A DNA stretch of 64,000 bases from positions 1,809,246 through 1,873,245 of the forward strand of contig CATQHT010000003.1 in NCBI GenBank assembly GCA_958296045.1, given 5' to 3'. Origin of the DNA: Rhodothermales bacterium (GTDB lineage Bacteria > Bacteroidota > Rhodothermia > Rhodothermales > Bin80). The notes beneath the pieces are model-generated. The model saw only the letters and a program-made list of their open reading frames with translations. It made no database searches and was not told the DNA's origin. The position numbers and the translations under genes were made by a program. Positions 17,464 through 26,672 of the stretch are shown piece by piece (position 1 is the stretch's first letter; the number at the start of each line of letters is the position of its first letter).

Positions 17464-18948
17464 ATGGCAAGCCGTTACACTCGAACGCTAGATTTCACTC
17501 CACGCGCACAGCGCACCGAAAAAGAGCGGGCCGCTCGCCGTGCGTTTCCCCCGCCGGATCCGCCGCTTCCGCCATTAGCGGCGTCTGGACTGCCAGCCGC
17601 CTCTAGCGCCGCCTTTGACGCTACCGGATGGCCCTCACTGATGCGTGTGCAGGCCGTCGCCATTCCCTACGTGCTCCGCGGCGACGACCTGATAGTGCAG
17701 TCCCGCACGGGGAGCGGAAAGACGGGAGCCTTTCTTTTGCCCTTGTTTGCCACGCTGGACGTGGTAATGCCGAGAGTTCAGGCCCTCATCCTGACGCCTA
17801 CTCGTGAGCTGGCGCGACAGATTTTCGGAGAGTTTGAGCGCATGGCTGCTCAGAGTGGATTCAAAGGAGCGCTCGTATATGGGGGCGTGGGATACGGTGC
17901 ACAGATCAAAAGCCTGAAGGAAGGTGCACAGATCCTTGTTGGAACGCCGGGACGAATCCTAGACCTTCTCGGGCGGCGTACCTTTACGCTGGACGCCATG
18001 AAGGTGTTGATCCTCGATGAGGCCGACGAGATGCTATCGATGGGTTTTCTCCCAGACATGCAGCGTCTGGCAGAATATGTGCCTACCCCGCGCCACTCGT
18101 ACATGTTCAGTGCCACCATGCCACCGAAGGTGCGCGCGCTGGGTCGCCTGTTTCTTCAGAACCCATCCTTTCTGGGGCTCAGCGCCGATAACATCAGCGT
18201 CGACACCCTTAAGCATTCTTATTGCCGAACAGGAACCGAGGGCAAGACAGCAGCACTTATCCGCCTTCTAGAATACGACAATCCGCGGTCGGCCCTGGTA
18301 TTTGCCAATACGCGCAGCGAGGTGACCTTCGTGGCCAAGCTTCTCGCGAGGCGCGGCTTCAGTGTGGCGCGCATTGCAGGAGATATGCCACAGAACAGGC
18401 GAGAGGATGCGATGCGACGCTTACGTCAGGGCACCTTGCGTATCCTTGTCGCTACCGATGTCGCAGCTCGCGGCATCGACATCAGTGAGCTGAGTCACGT
18501 CATGCAATACGATGTGCCGCAGCATACTGAGATGTATATTCACCGCACTGGCCGCACAGCCCGCGCTGGCCAGGCGGGCGTCGCCATAACGCTGACCACC
18601 TTTGAAGACGAGGTTGCGCTAAAGGCTATCGCGCGGTACTACGCGCTTGACATGGAAAACCGTCCGCTACCCACCGAAGAAGAAACCACCGAGCGCGTCC
18701 AAAGTCGCGCTACGGTAACGCTTGCGTCCACGCTGCGCAGCAAGTCGCCTCAGGAGCGGGAACGGATGGCACGCTTTGTGCCACTGGTAACCTCTCTCGC
18801 TGAAGAGGAGCCGGAGCTGTTGGCGATGCTCGTGGATGACCTGTATCAGCGCAAGGTCTATGGCACGCGTCAGAATCGGCGTTCGCGCCCCAAACGCCGC
18901 AAGCGGCCCGATAGACACAAAGGCGACAAATCTGGAGGCAAGCAATGA
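17464..18948 (+). CDS. DEAD-box ATP-dependent RNA helicase
   Basis: A 494-residue helicase with a short, low-complexity Pro/Ala N-terminus and the two RecA-like lobes: Q-motif region LMRVQAVAIPYVL, motif I SRTGSGKT, Ia PTRELA, motif II DEAD, motif III SAT, motif V ATDVAARGID and motif VI HRTGRTARAG. The C-terminal tail is basic (RQNRRSRPKRRKR) and could bind RNA. It likely acts in ribosome assembly or RNA turnover; the exact paralogue (for example DeaD or RhlE) cannot be told. It is tightly linked to fabG and overlaps the next lipoprotein gene by ATGA. Confidence 0.94.
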   Translation: MASRYTRTLDFTPRAQRTEKERAARRAFPPPDPPLPPLAASGLPAASSAAFDATGWPSLMRVQAVAIPYVLRGDDLIVQSRTGSGKTGAFLLPLFATLDVVMPRVQALILTPTRELARQIFGEFERMAAQSGFKGALVYGGVGYGAQIKSLKEGAQILVGTPGRILDLLGRRTFTLDAMKVLILDEADEMLSMGFLPDMQRLAEYVPTPRHSYMFSATMPPKVRALGRLFLQNPSFLGLSADNISVDTLKHSYCRTGTEGKTAALIRLLEYDNPRSALVFANTRSEVTFVAKLLARRGFSVARIAGDMPQNRREDAMRRLRQGTLRILVATDVAARGIDISELSHVMQYDVPQHTEMYIHRTGRTARAGQAGVAITLTTFEDEVALKAIARYYALDMENRPLPTEEETTERVQSRATVTLASTLRSKSPQERERMARFVPLVTSLAEEEPELLAMLVDDLYQRKVYGTRQNRRSRPKRRKRPDRHKGDKSGGKQ

Positions 18949-19406
18949 AGGCGCCGGCGCTAGGTGCCGCACTAATGGCACTCTTGGCCCAAGCCTGCTC
19001 ACAGCCGGATCAGTACTTGCAATTTGGTCCCAAAGTGGGTGTGACCGAATTTGTCGGCCTCGCTATGGGCGGCCAGCGTGTCTGGCCTCCCGAGGCCCTT
19101 GTACGGCGCTTCGGGCCTGCCATAGACACCATCCATGTCGCGCCTTCGAACAAACGTCTCACGTATTACGGGTTTGAACTCACCCTTAGTGGCGATACGC
19201 TCAAGAACATCGTCTTGACGGAGAGTCGCCATGTCGCGCCTGAAGGGATTCGCGTAGGATATGCGATGTCGCATGTGCGGCGCCTCCTCGGCCCGCCATT
19301 GACAGCCTCCACTGAGCGTTGGACCTACCAGAGCGAGGGGGCACTCATGGCAATCACGGTCGGTGAGGGCGTCGTCCTGCAGATACAGTGGACGCTGGAC
19401 CCATAA
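18945..19406 (+). CDS. putative small lipoprotein
   Basis: A 153-residue product whose N-terminus is a lipoprotein signal (hydrophobic stretch then lipobox LAQAC). The remainder has SmpA/BamE-like spacing: a repeated GVTEFV/VGYAMSHVRRLLGPP pattern in which a short helix is followed by LLGPP, plus WTYQSEG, as in small outer-membrane-assembly lipoproteins. I cannot assign a function. Its ATG overlaps the helicase stop. Confidence 0.65.
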   Translation: MKAPALGAALMALLAQACSQPDQYLQFGPKVGVTEFVGLAMGGQRVWPPEALVRRFGPAIDTIHVAPSNKRLTYYGFELTLSGDTLKNIVLTESRHVAPEGIRVGYAMSHVRRLLGPPLTASTERWTYQSEGALMAITVGEGVVLQIQWTLDP

Positions 19407-19870
19407 GCACTGACGTATTCTATGTGTCTTGTCTTCTAGGTAGGGCTTGTCAAAAACACAGGGCCTGCCTTGCTAAAGCGGCTACGTGGTAGTTGGCAGG
19501 GGGCAAGACACGCCAGAAATCGGCGTTATTGCTGGCTAATGGTCCCTCGACCATCGTGAACCCGCTATTGACCCATGCATGCCGAAAGCTTGAAACCGCG
19601 AATGTAGGTTCAGATCTAGGTTTTCTCAGCGATAGCCACAATCTTGAGCTCTTAACCTGCTCACATTCGCCCGATTCGTACACATAAGAGCGGTCCTTAA
19701 CTCAACTTCGTCACTGGCTGTGAAGTGAACGGTCGCCCCTCTCCCAATCCCGTTTTGGGGAGCGTGTTTTCGGTTGCTATGGGACCTTGCTTTTTACCGG
19801 AGCGGTCGGTGGTGGGTTAGGGTGGTGTTCGCCCCTGTCTTGCGTGTCCTTTGTCGTATTGGGGCCCATC
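19407..19870. other. intergenic, possible old IS remains
   Basis: About 460 bp between the small lipoprotein and the group II intron region. A stretch starting at 19441 (GGGCTTGTCAAAAACACAGG) looks like the tip of an IS element, and a weak minus-strand frame of 77 codons follows, but neither is convincing. No gene is supported here. Confidence 0.3.
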
Positions 19871-19877
19871 GCGGTAG

Positions 19878-19897
19878 CCCCAGGGTTTCCCCTGGGG
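19878..19897. other. strong stem-loop near the 3' side of the group II intron
   Basis: CCCCAGGG and CCCTGGGG arms of 8 bp pair perfectly around a 4-nt loop (GAAA on the minus strand), inside a larger GGGGCCC/GGGCCCC-type pairing. It lies about 100 bp beyond the intron domain V on the minus strand. It could be a terminator-like exon hairpin or part of an older target site; there is no clear U-tract. Confidence 0.5.
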
Positions 19898-19992
19898 CCC
19901 CGCACACGTAGGGTCGGGGTCTGGCGCGCCAATCCACAGGACTCAGTCGGTAACCGCCTTGTCCTGGAATCACGTTTCCAGACCCCGCCACA

Positions 19993-21363
19993 TCAAACCA
20001 CGGCGTGCGGTTTTCCCGCACCGGGCTTTCCTGCTGGATACGCCGTAAAGTTCATACGCAGTTGGCGTGGGCGTGCTTTCGGCTTGTAATACGATATGTG
20101 CCACTGGTCGTACAGTCCCAGTCGCTCGTAGAACAGGCGCCTATTCCACCGTTTCCAACCATAGCCCCGACGTCCTCGGGCTCGCATCAGATGGCGCCTG
20201 ATCTTCAGTTCTACCCAATTGCGGATGTAACGAAAGCATCGGCTGGATTGCCCTATCCGAAAATAGTTCAACCATCCCCGCAAAATCGGGTTGATACGTT
20301 CAATTACACGTGTAACCGGCTGTGAGCGAAAACGTCGGAATACCTCCTTGAGCCGCCGTAGCAGCTTCGTGCGCGCCTTCATACGGGGCACCGTCAGGGC
20401 GCCCCAGCGCCCCCGCTTCGTCCTGTACCGACGAATGCGGAACCCAAGAAACGTGAAACTCGCCCCTTCGGTCAGGTCAACCCTCCGCGTCTTCTCTACA
20501 TTGAGCGAAACGTCAAGCTTAGCCAATTCCTCCAGCAAACGCCGGTAAACCCCCCGCTCCAGCCAGCCCCATTTGGGGTAGCCATCCACCACTATCACCA
20601 GGTCGTCAGCAAAGCGGGCGTACTCCATATGGAAGTACCCCCTCTCGCGGGTGACCGCCTTCGCACGCTCCAGCATACGATCCACCTCATTGAGGTAGAT
20701 GTTGCTCAGAAGCGGCGAGATGACGCCCCCTTGAGGCACGCCTTTGTTGCCACCAGACTTCAGTATCCGCTTTAGTAGCCAAAGAATCGCGTTGTCCTTA
20801 ACGCGGACAGCCACTTTCCGGAGTAGAATATGGTGACGTATCGTATCGAAGTACGACGCCAGATCCACATCTATTACCCGGGTCATTCCTTTGACCACCG
20901 CCGAGGTTACACGGTGTACGGCAGCATGAGGCGTGCGCTTCGGTCGGTACCCATAGGATCCGTCCTGAAAGTCGGCCTCAAAGATCGGCTCCAGAATCAG
21001 CTTCAACGCTCCCTGTACCACGCGATCACGTATCGTCGGAATACCCAGCGTGCGGAACTTGCCGCCGCCTTTAGGTATCCGCTTCTTACGCAATCCCGAT
21101 GGTCGGTAGCGGTATAAGACAAGATCGCGCCGTATATCGTCCAGAAACGCCTCCAATCCCGACTCCTCTATGGCTTCAAACGTCATTCCGTCAATGCCTG
21201 GGGCACCGCCGTTTCGTTTTGCCATTCGGTACGCCTCCTGGAGCGTTTCCATCTTACATACATGCACGTACATGCCCCAAAAACGCCATTCCGGCTCTGC
21301 CTTGGCTTTACGGTATATTCTCCTCCTCAGGTCCTGCAGGCTTATAGTTGCGGCCTTCTTCAT
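19993..21363 (-). CDS. ltrA: group II intron reverse transcriptase/maturase
   Basis: A 456-residue intron-encoded protein. RT motifs are visible: GGAPGIDGMT (RT1), YRPSGLRKKRIPKGGGKFRTLGIP-type block (RT2), DGSYGYRPKRTPHAAV (RT2a), VIDVDLASYFDTI (RT3), GVPQGGVISPLLSNIYL (RT4), YARFADD (RT5, catalytic FADD), and FTFLGFRIRR (RT7). The maturase domain X follows, with INPILRGWLNYF and RRHLMRARGRRGYGWKRW. There is no HNH endonuclease domain. It should help the intron RNA splice and reverse-transcribe into new sites. The last 12 codons are encoded within domain V itself. Confidence 0.95.
   Translation of the reverse strand: MKKAATISLQDLRRRIYRKAKAEPEWRFWGMYVHVCKMETLQEAYRMAKRNGGAPGIDGMTFEAIEESGLEAFLDDIRRDLVLYRYRPSGLRKKRIPKGGGKFRTLGIPTIRDRVVQGALKLILEPIFEADFQDGSYGYRPKRTPHAAVHRVTSAVVKGMTRVIDVDLASYFDTIRHHILLRKVAVRVKDNAILWLLKRILKSGGNKGVPQGGVISPLLSNIYLNEVDRMLERAKAVTRERGYFHMEYARFADDLVIVVDGYPKWGWLERGVYRRLLEELAKLDVSLNVEKTRRVDLTEGASFTFLGFRIRRYRTKRGRWGALTVPRMKARTKLLRRLKEVFRRFRSQPVTRVIERINPILRGWLNYFRIGQSSRCFRYIRNWVELKIRRHLMRARGRRGYGWKRWNRRLFYERLGLYDQWHISYYKPKARPRQLRMNFTAYPAGKPGAGKPHAVV
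19995..20029 (-). ncRNA. group II intron domain V (active intron)
   Basis: On the minus strand an AAGCCCGG arm, a TGCGGGAAAACCGCA hairpin and the closing GCCGTGGTTT arm match the domain V shape, the catalytic heart of a group II intron. It overlaps the stop region of the maturase gene, as is known for some compact bacterial introns. Confidence 0.75.
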
Positions 21364-21840
21364 GTCTTCAGTGCCTCCCCGTTATTGTCGGAAAACATAC
21401 CAGCAGCGAGGCGCCTTCGCTCCACGGGCATTACCCCGCTTCAGCGCTACTACGCACCTCTCCGCCACCCTCTCACCTTCGGTACACTTCCCGGTGCCAC
21501 CGGTTATAGTACCTACCTTTCTCCGACGATTTCTCGTCGGGGCGAGGAGGGCTTCTCCAGTTGCTTTGCATGTCCTTGTGATCGTGCCGTCGCTACCACC
21601 CCGCCGAAGTGGAACAGTCGTTTCAATCAGATTTCGACCGCCCATGCTGCCTTCGTCCCACGGATGAGGACTCGGCCTTCGGGATACACTGACGAGGCCA
21701 CCTGTGCGTTCACTTGCGTTACGGCCCGAACACTCGCAACCTCCCCAAGGGAGGCCTTGTCGGTAGGCTTCATGAATTAAGTTTCCCGCTTCCATGCTAC
21801 CCGAGCTACAGAGCTCTGATTTCTCCTCTGGCAGGACTGA

Positions 21841-22500
21841 CTCCTGCCGAACATGCCAGCCTATGCTGGACACACATCCGTGCGTGCGCGTTAACGCACA
21901 CGGCTCTTCCCGCAGGTCGCGCTCCCGCGCATGACGTTAGGAAGTGGGGAAACCCCACCTCCAGCCGTAAGCGGTACACCTGCGCCCCGACTGTGGCACT
22001 GAGTCCACAGCTCTTGGACAGATCCACGTAATCCGGCCCAGAGTCCGGCATGAATCCAGCTTCCCGCTTTCCCCTTGGGTGCGACCCTTGGCTCCACCGG
22101 CTCCGCCCCGTGGTCATCCACGCGTTGTTCGCTGGCTTCATAGCTACTATGGTCGCATCTGACTTCTCTCCACCGTGCATCCTCCGATCAGCATTTAGCC
22201 TACGCTTTGGCGACCCTCCCCGAAGGGATGGGTAGTGGAGAGACCTCCCAGGTCCCGATGCAGTACGTACGTGCGTGCCTGGGTTCTTGGACACCGCGGG
22301 ACCCTCCTCCGCCTCACCATTAACGGCAAAGAAGGTGTTGCCTTCGACCACGAAGAAACCCTCGGCGTCCCGGACGATGACATTTTCGGTGCTCATTAGC
22401 CCTGCCCACCCGCACCTCTACCGACGCTTCGCCTGCACCCTCGCGGGTACCAACGCACGGCTCGAGGAGATGCGTGGATGGTTAGTCCTTCACATCGGGA
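21841..22500 (-). mobile_element. second group II intron, ORF-less relic
   Basis: Minus-strand sequence from about 22500 to 21841 has the hallmarks of intron RNA from a different group II lineage. It includes stretches often translated in databases as MHGGEKSDATIVAMKPANN and AEPVEPRVAPKGKA, which come from intron domains I-IV, and ends in a domain V hairpin. No reverse transcriptase ORF belongs to it. It lies directly 5' of the intact intron, so the two are stacked head to tail. Confidence 0.6.
21872..21906 (-). ncRNA. group II intron domain V (relic intron)
   Basis: The minus strand reads GAGCCGTGTGCG, a TTAA-type loop, then CGCACGCACGGATGTGT, a good domain V (AGCCG start, two helices with a bulge). 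It lies upstream of the intact intron's ORF, so it cannot be that intron's own domain V; it belongs to a second copy. Confidence 0.75.
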
Positions 22501-22641
22501 GACTTTCACTCCCTGTACTGGCACCAGTTAGCCTGGCGCACCTTCATCCGGTCTCATCTGTCCGAATCGGACACAGCTCACGCTGCTCCTTCTGGAGTGG
22601 GTACGGCCGTGAGGTATGGAGAGCATCGTAGGATTCCTGCG

Positions 22642-22959
22642 TCAGGAGGTTTTTCCAGATCGCTCGGCTCGCCGGAGTATTCCTCCTCGGTTCTTGTCGC
22701 CGCGGGATCGTAGCTCATGTCCAGACAGTGGACGATCCGCTGCAAGAATGACATCAACGTCTGATCCACGTACGAGATAGCGTTGCTTACCCTTTGGCAG
22801 CACCGTGGTAATCTGATGGATCTGGTTGAGTCTGAGGCGGAGCGTATCCCACCTTTCATGGATGTGGTTGGCCTTGAGCTTTGTGTGGATCACATGGGAG
22901 GCGCGGTAGGCCAGCACGGCAATGAACAGATGCCCTTCAATCCGGGAAGTAGGCCACAA
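22642..22959 (-). pseudogene. IS1634-like transposase C-terminal relic
   Basis: The minus-strand frame contains RIEGHLFIAVLAYRASHVI and KANHIHERWDTLRLRL, matching the C-terminal end of IS1634/IS4-type DDE transposases (usual pattern: HLFISVLAYHL...LKAQGIHDSWETLR). The frame then loses similarity. The catalytic core is absent, so this is a fragment. It lies between the intron relic and the IS30 remnant. Confidence 0.55.
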
Positions 22960-23544
22960 TTAGTGGGAAGAGGGCTAGAAGGGGATTCTGGGCTTTCGTA
23001 GTCGGGTCCTGGCATCCATAAGCGCCTTTTGGCGCGTAGGTACGTGTTGGTGGTTGGGGATAATCTTCAGTTTGGGTTCTGGAAACATGAGTGCCAGCGT
23101 CATCCAGCGGTGGACCTGTGTCGAGTTTTCCAACTGCAGACATTGCGCGTCAATCTGCCGACCCGGTCACTCGCTACGTCTCCCTATTCACCCTTCTCCA
23201 TATGGCCTTGACCGCTTCCACCAGGCACCCATCATCCAGCCCGAGTGCCCAGATCAAGACCCCGGTCACGGATGACCCGATTGGCCTCTGAGCCCCACTT
23301 TTTCCCTGAAATGGCCTTGCTTAGATGGTAGGAAGTCCCCATACATTCAAGGCAACAGGGGCAATTGGTTACTCCCAGAGAGATGTCTCTCCGTGATGCG
23401 ACGCTCAGCGAAGTGCACCGTATTCAGTGACCGAAACGCTGGGCTGGCCAAGCCCAAGACATCATTAGGCAACCTCGGTCGCCAAGATCTCCACCTCAGT
23501 GATTACCTTCAGGATGCACGCCAAGAGCGTCACTTATGAGATAC
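22960..23544. other. intergenic without a supported gene
   Basis: About 580 bp between two transposase remnants. Short frames only; no recognisable protein, RNA gene or repeat was found. Confidence 0.4.
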
Positions 23545-24213
23545 AGGGGGGCTGGGCGCGGCCTGATACCGAATCGTGTAGACATCAGCGAACGGGATCC
23601 CATAGTGGAGAGGAAGACGCGTATAGGGGACTAGGAGGTGGATACGATCATTGGGGGCAAGCACCAGGGTGCGTTGGCATCGATGGTCGACCGTGCGTCG
23701 ACATTCCCATTTCTTGCGCTGGTATCTTCGAAGGCAGCGATCGGTGTCCGCCGCGCGATGCTAGCGTGTTCGAATCCGGTGAAGGATCGGGTGCTTACCA
23801 TCACGGCGGACAACGGGAAGGAATTCGCTCATCACCAGCAAATCGCCCGGGCCCTTTCAGCGTCGTTTTACTTTGCGCGGCCGTACCATTCCTGGGAGCG
23901 TGGCCTGAACGAGCACACCAATGGCCTGGTACGGCAATACTTTCCGAAGGCGACCAACTTCCGCACTGTTGAGCCAGCAGCGGTAATGCGGGTACAGACG
24001 ATTCTGAACGATCGTCCACGTAAGTGCTTGGGTTACCGCACACCGGCGGAAGTCTTCATTGGCGCGCGGTACGCTGTAGCGGCCGCTGTGGATGGTGCAC
24101 CAAGGTCTGAGCCAGACCCGACAGCAGAAGTCGGTGCGCCTGGATCAGCGATTCCCAGCAGTCCAGTCTGTGGTAATGGATTGATTCGGTCGTATCACCA
24201 GGACGACCGGTAG
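23545..24213 (+). pseudogene. IS30-family transposase, nonsense-mutated and 5'-truncated
   Basis: Reads as the C-terminal two-thirds of an IS30 transposase. PNRVDISERDPIVERKTRIGD is followed by an in-frame TAG (23632-23634) exactly where the family has Trp, then EVDTIIGGKHQGALASMVDR, ITADNGKEFAHH (second catalytic Asp) and FARPYHSWERGLNEHTNGLVRQYFPK (catalytic Glu region), and YRTPAEVF. The N-terminal HTH is missing. So at least one nonsense mutation plus a 5' deletion have killed it. Confidence 0.85.
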
Positions 24214-24501
24214 GGCACGATACCGTCTACATGCGGCATCATGCATGGCTGCGCGCATGGGAAAGGGCGTTTGTCCCGCCGGCACCGAAGCTCTTGGGGC
24301 CCAAAGCGCTGTTTCAGTCTGCCCGACGCCGTTCCATCTCCGGTCGGGCGTCGCCCTCCCTTCGATGGAACGGCCCCTTCCTGCTCTCTTCACTAATCCC
24401 TCCCTCTATTTGCGAGCACACTGACCTGATTGCATATGTTGCGCTTCGGAGTTAAGTTCGAGCGATTTAAAACCGCACACTTTACCAAAGCCGATTTCAC
24501 C

Positions 24502-25065
24502 ATGAACCGAGGCCTTCTGGTTGGAGCCCTTGTTGTTGGGCTTACATTCCACTCTCCTTCATTTGCGCAGGTGGTCGGCCAACGCGTACGGGTCGTCACG
24601 GATGACGGCAAAATGATCGGCGAAGTAAGAGCTGTGAATGCAACGGATCTTACACTAACGCTGGGTGAGGACGCAACCCGAAATGTGGCTTTCGCCAACA
24701 TTAAGGACTTACGCTACGCCGATGGCACACGCACCTACCGAAAAGCTGCCGCCCTTATTGGTGCAGGCGTGGGTATTGCTACTGGTATTGGAATGGGCAT
24801 ATTGTTCGCGGAATCTTGCGATACCACCGATCCTGACGTCGCTCCTTTCCTCGATTCCACATGTAGAGTCCTTGATCATGCCGCAGCTGTTACCGCTTCA
24901 TTTCTCTATGGACTCGGCGGGGCTGTAGCCGGCATAGTTGTCGGGTCGTTTATCAAAGGCGACCGTTGGAGAACCATTGACCTCTCCTCACGCATATCGT
25001 TGGCTCCGACCCTGAGATACCTGCCGGGCCAGGGCGTTGTCGGCGGGGTGCGCCTTACTTTGTGA
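24502..25065 (+). CDS. exported protein of unknown function
   Basis: A 187-residue product with a clear signal peptide (MNRGLLVGALVVGLTF...SFAQ) cleaved after FAQ. The next about 55 residues form a short beta-rich domain (GQRVRVVTDDGKMIGEVRAVNATDLTLTL), similar in feel to small SH3/LSm-type folds. Two Gly/Ala-rich hydrophobic stretches (about 85-105 and 130-155) look like membrane or glycine-zipper segments. I do not recognise the family. The upstream in-frame ATG at 24430 would lack a signal peptide, so 24502 is preferred. It stands alone between two graveyards of IS remnants. Confidence 0.65.
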   Translation: MNRGLLVGALVVGLTFHSPSFAQVVGQRVRVVTDDGKMIGEVRAVNATDLTLTLGEDATRNVAFANIKDLRYADGTRTYRKAAALIGAGVGIATGIGMGILFAESCDTTDPDVAPFLDSTCRVLDHAAAVTASFLYGLGGAVAGIVVGSFIKGDRWRTIDLSSRISLAPTLRYLPGQGVVGGVRLTL

Positions 25066-25423
25066 TCGCGAATTAAGGGCCTCGGGGCCTGTGTTTTGGT
25101 ATGAGAGCTGGCACCTTGGTCGATCGACGGGACGGACCTGATACACGAAACCCGTAGCAAGTGAATGTAAGGCCACATAGCCCAGGCAGTAAGAACAGGG
25201 TAAATACGCAACCGCGCACAATTCGCGGTTAAGCGGAGGCACTTGTTAAGCCATAACCGACCGTGCATAGGACCCTACTGACAAGCGCTGTTGCGGCATA
25301 TGTGACCATCAGGGCTATGGGCCTTCACTGCAACCATCTTGTAGAGTCCACAGCGCCCCAAAACACGCTGCTCAAAACGGGAACAGGAGAGGTCCGACCT
25401 TTCACTTCACTACCACTTCTTCA
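25066..25423. other. intergenic without a supported gene
   Basis: About 360 bp between the exported protein gene and the left end of the older IS21 copy. Nothing recognisable on either strand. Confidence 0.4.
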
Positions 25424-25479
25424 GCGACAACTAGAATTGACGTGGAAGGAATCGGTGAGATGCGTATGTACGGGCAGGT

Positions 25480-25691
25480 TTGTTCACCTCTCAACATGCA
25501 TTCAGCATCGTTACTGATCAGCAAGTTAAGCTCCTGTTCAAGCTGGTTAACGGGGAGAACAGGGCACGGTCAACGGCTGCGGCGAAGGCCGGTATGTCCG
25601 AGAACACCGCACGCTAGTACCTGCGCGCGGGCAAGCTGCCCAGCGAAATGAAGACCCAGCAAACGTATTGCACGCGTCCAGACGCGTTTAC
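25480..25691 (+). pseudogene. istA 5' fragment of the older IS21 copy
   Basis: In one frame this reads FTSQHAF, VTDQQVKLLFKLVNGENRAR and KAGMSENTAR followed by a stop (TAG 25615-25617), then YLRAGKLPSEMKT and RPDAF, matching the first about 70 residues of the intact istA. It is cut exactly where the younger copy was inserted; the matching continuation starts at 29325. Confidence 0.85.
25686..25691. repeat. target-site duplication GTTTAC (left) of the younger IS21
   Basis: GTTTAC occurs directly before the TGTCC left tip of the younger IS21 and again directly after its ACA right tip (29325-29330). Joining the two sides at one copy restores the istA reading of the older element, so this is a 6-bp target duplication, within the IS21-family range of 4-8 bp. 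Confidence 0.85.
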
Positions 25692-25697
25692 TGTCCA

Positions 25698-25735
25698 ACG
25701 ACAACTAGAATTGAGACCAGCGACAATTAGAATTG
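25698..25735. repeat. paired terminal repeats, left end of younger IS21
   Basis: ACGACAACTAGAATTG at 25698-25713 and GCGACAATTAGAATTG at 25720-25735, two direct copies of the end motif that IstA should bind. Confidence 0.85.
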
Positions 25736-25914
25736 CGTTTCGGGAGGAGGAGACTCCCCGGCGGAGCAGCGAGCTGCGAAGCCGGGGAGTCTGTCCGATT
25801 TCGTAGGCGTTCAGTGGTCCGTACCTCGTTCGTTCGGGGTAAAGATACTGCTGTATGGGAGACATATGATTCAGGTATTTCCTTGTTTGATTGGCGTTGG
25901 TTGGAGGCTTCCAG

Positions 25915-26460
25915 TCATCCGCTGTGGTAGTGCTGCTGGAGCCTGTTTAGGGCGGCCGTCACCCCCACCATAGGCGTGCCGTTGGTTTCCGGCTGGCTGA
26001 AGGCAACGGGGCGGGTGGTTCGTAGGCTGCCCCGTTTGGTCGATACCGTTTCCTCGCGGGATCGCTTTCGTGCGGTCTCTGTAGCCATCGTACAGGCCCT
26101 CGGTGCGCTCTCGCCTGTGCTGGAGGCGTACCAGGGTGTCCGGGCTGAGACCGTCGTAAGCGCCTTTCTCACGTGTCCCTGAGCATCATACGGCGATCCG
26201 GAACCGTGCAACCCAGAACACAGCAAGGACCTCTCACCGCTGTTCGGTGGACTGAAGGGGGTCCTGTGTGCTCCCTGGTCCCGGCAGCCGCCTTCCAAGT
26301 ACACGCTCAGGTCATGATGGATGCGAGTGGGCGGCCGCGTTTGATCACAGACCCCCGAGATCTTCTCCAGCGGGAATCCACAATTCCGCAGCTTATTGAC
26401 CCGATGCTTCGGCAGACGGCATGAACAGCTCGAAGACACCGGACAGACTCCCGGTGAACG
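25915..26460 (-). pseudogene. degenerate second istB-like segment inside IS21
   Basis: The minus strand aligns with the neighbouring intact istB at many points: GFPLEKISGVCDQTRPPTRIHHDLSVYLEGG-like sequence parallels GLPLEK...RGRLPVRIDHHVSVLLEGG, and SLLCSGL parallels HLLCALG. The ATP-binding loop is destroyed (PPNSGERS in place of PPGSGKTH). A frame of 217 codons (stop 25915, start 26568) stays open, but catalytic residues are lost. The same kind of segment lies downstream of istB in the older copy. Confidence 0.6.
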
Positions 26461-26643
26461 AAGCTGTATGCTCGGCGGTATCGCGATCAACCTGTTCCAT
26501 GGACGCTGTAGGCCGTCATAGGCGCTCAGATCCACTATTGGGTGCGAGTATCTCATCTGGATCAGCACTAGGTAAGGGCAGACCCGCTGCGACCGCTAGC
26601 CGCTCGCGACGGCTCCATGGAACCACTAAGGAGCTGCTGCGTT
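26371..26643. repeat. direct repeat unit A (302-bp period)
   Basis: About 272 bp repeated once at 26673-26945 with roughly 90 percent identity by eye (for example GGCAGACGGC, ACACCGGACAGACTCCCGGT, CGGTATCGCGATCAACCTGT and CTCGCGACGGCTCCATGGAA are shared). On the minus strand it contains VDLSAYDG, a decayed form of the IstA C-terminus VDLSAYNS, so the unit derives from the istA-istB junction. Confidence 0.85.
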
Positions 26644-26672
26644 CTCAAGGGATTTTGCTGGGCATGTTGACG

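Larger units (their letters stand above)
19930..21840 (-). mobile_element. group II intron with reverse transcriptase ORF (approximate ends)
   Basis: On the minus strand the layout is: structured 5' sequence (about 21370-21840), the maturase gene (19993-21363), and a domain V hairpin at about 19995-20029, followed by a domain VI-like stem. This is the order of a mobile group II intron. The 5' and 3' splice junctions could not be pinned down by eye, so the ends are approximate. Another intron's domain V lies immediately upstream at 21872-21906. Confidence 0.8.

Noticed and set aside
19993-21363. The reverse transcriptase as a retron or a diversity-generating retroelement, with the dnaA relic as a variable repeat
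   Set aside because: The protein has maturase domain X and is followed by a group II domain V. Differences between dnaA and its relic are not adenine-specific, as they would be for such a retroelement.
21382-21873. Minus-strand frame of 163 codons upstream of the maturase
   Set aside because: Lies in the structured 5' part of the intron and resembles translated intron RNA, not a protein.
21806-22396. Minus-strand frame of 196 codons as a protein gene
   Set aside because: Its translation corresponds to group II intron RNA that is often mistranslated in databases; it contains the domain V hairpin.
25915-26568. 217-codon frame as a functional gene
   Set aside because: It aligns with istB but lacks the ATP-binding residues and includes repeat-unit sequence; treated as a degenerate segment.
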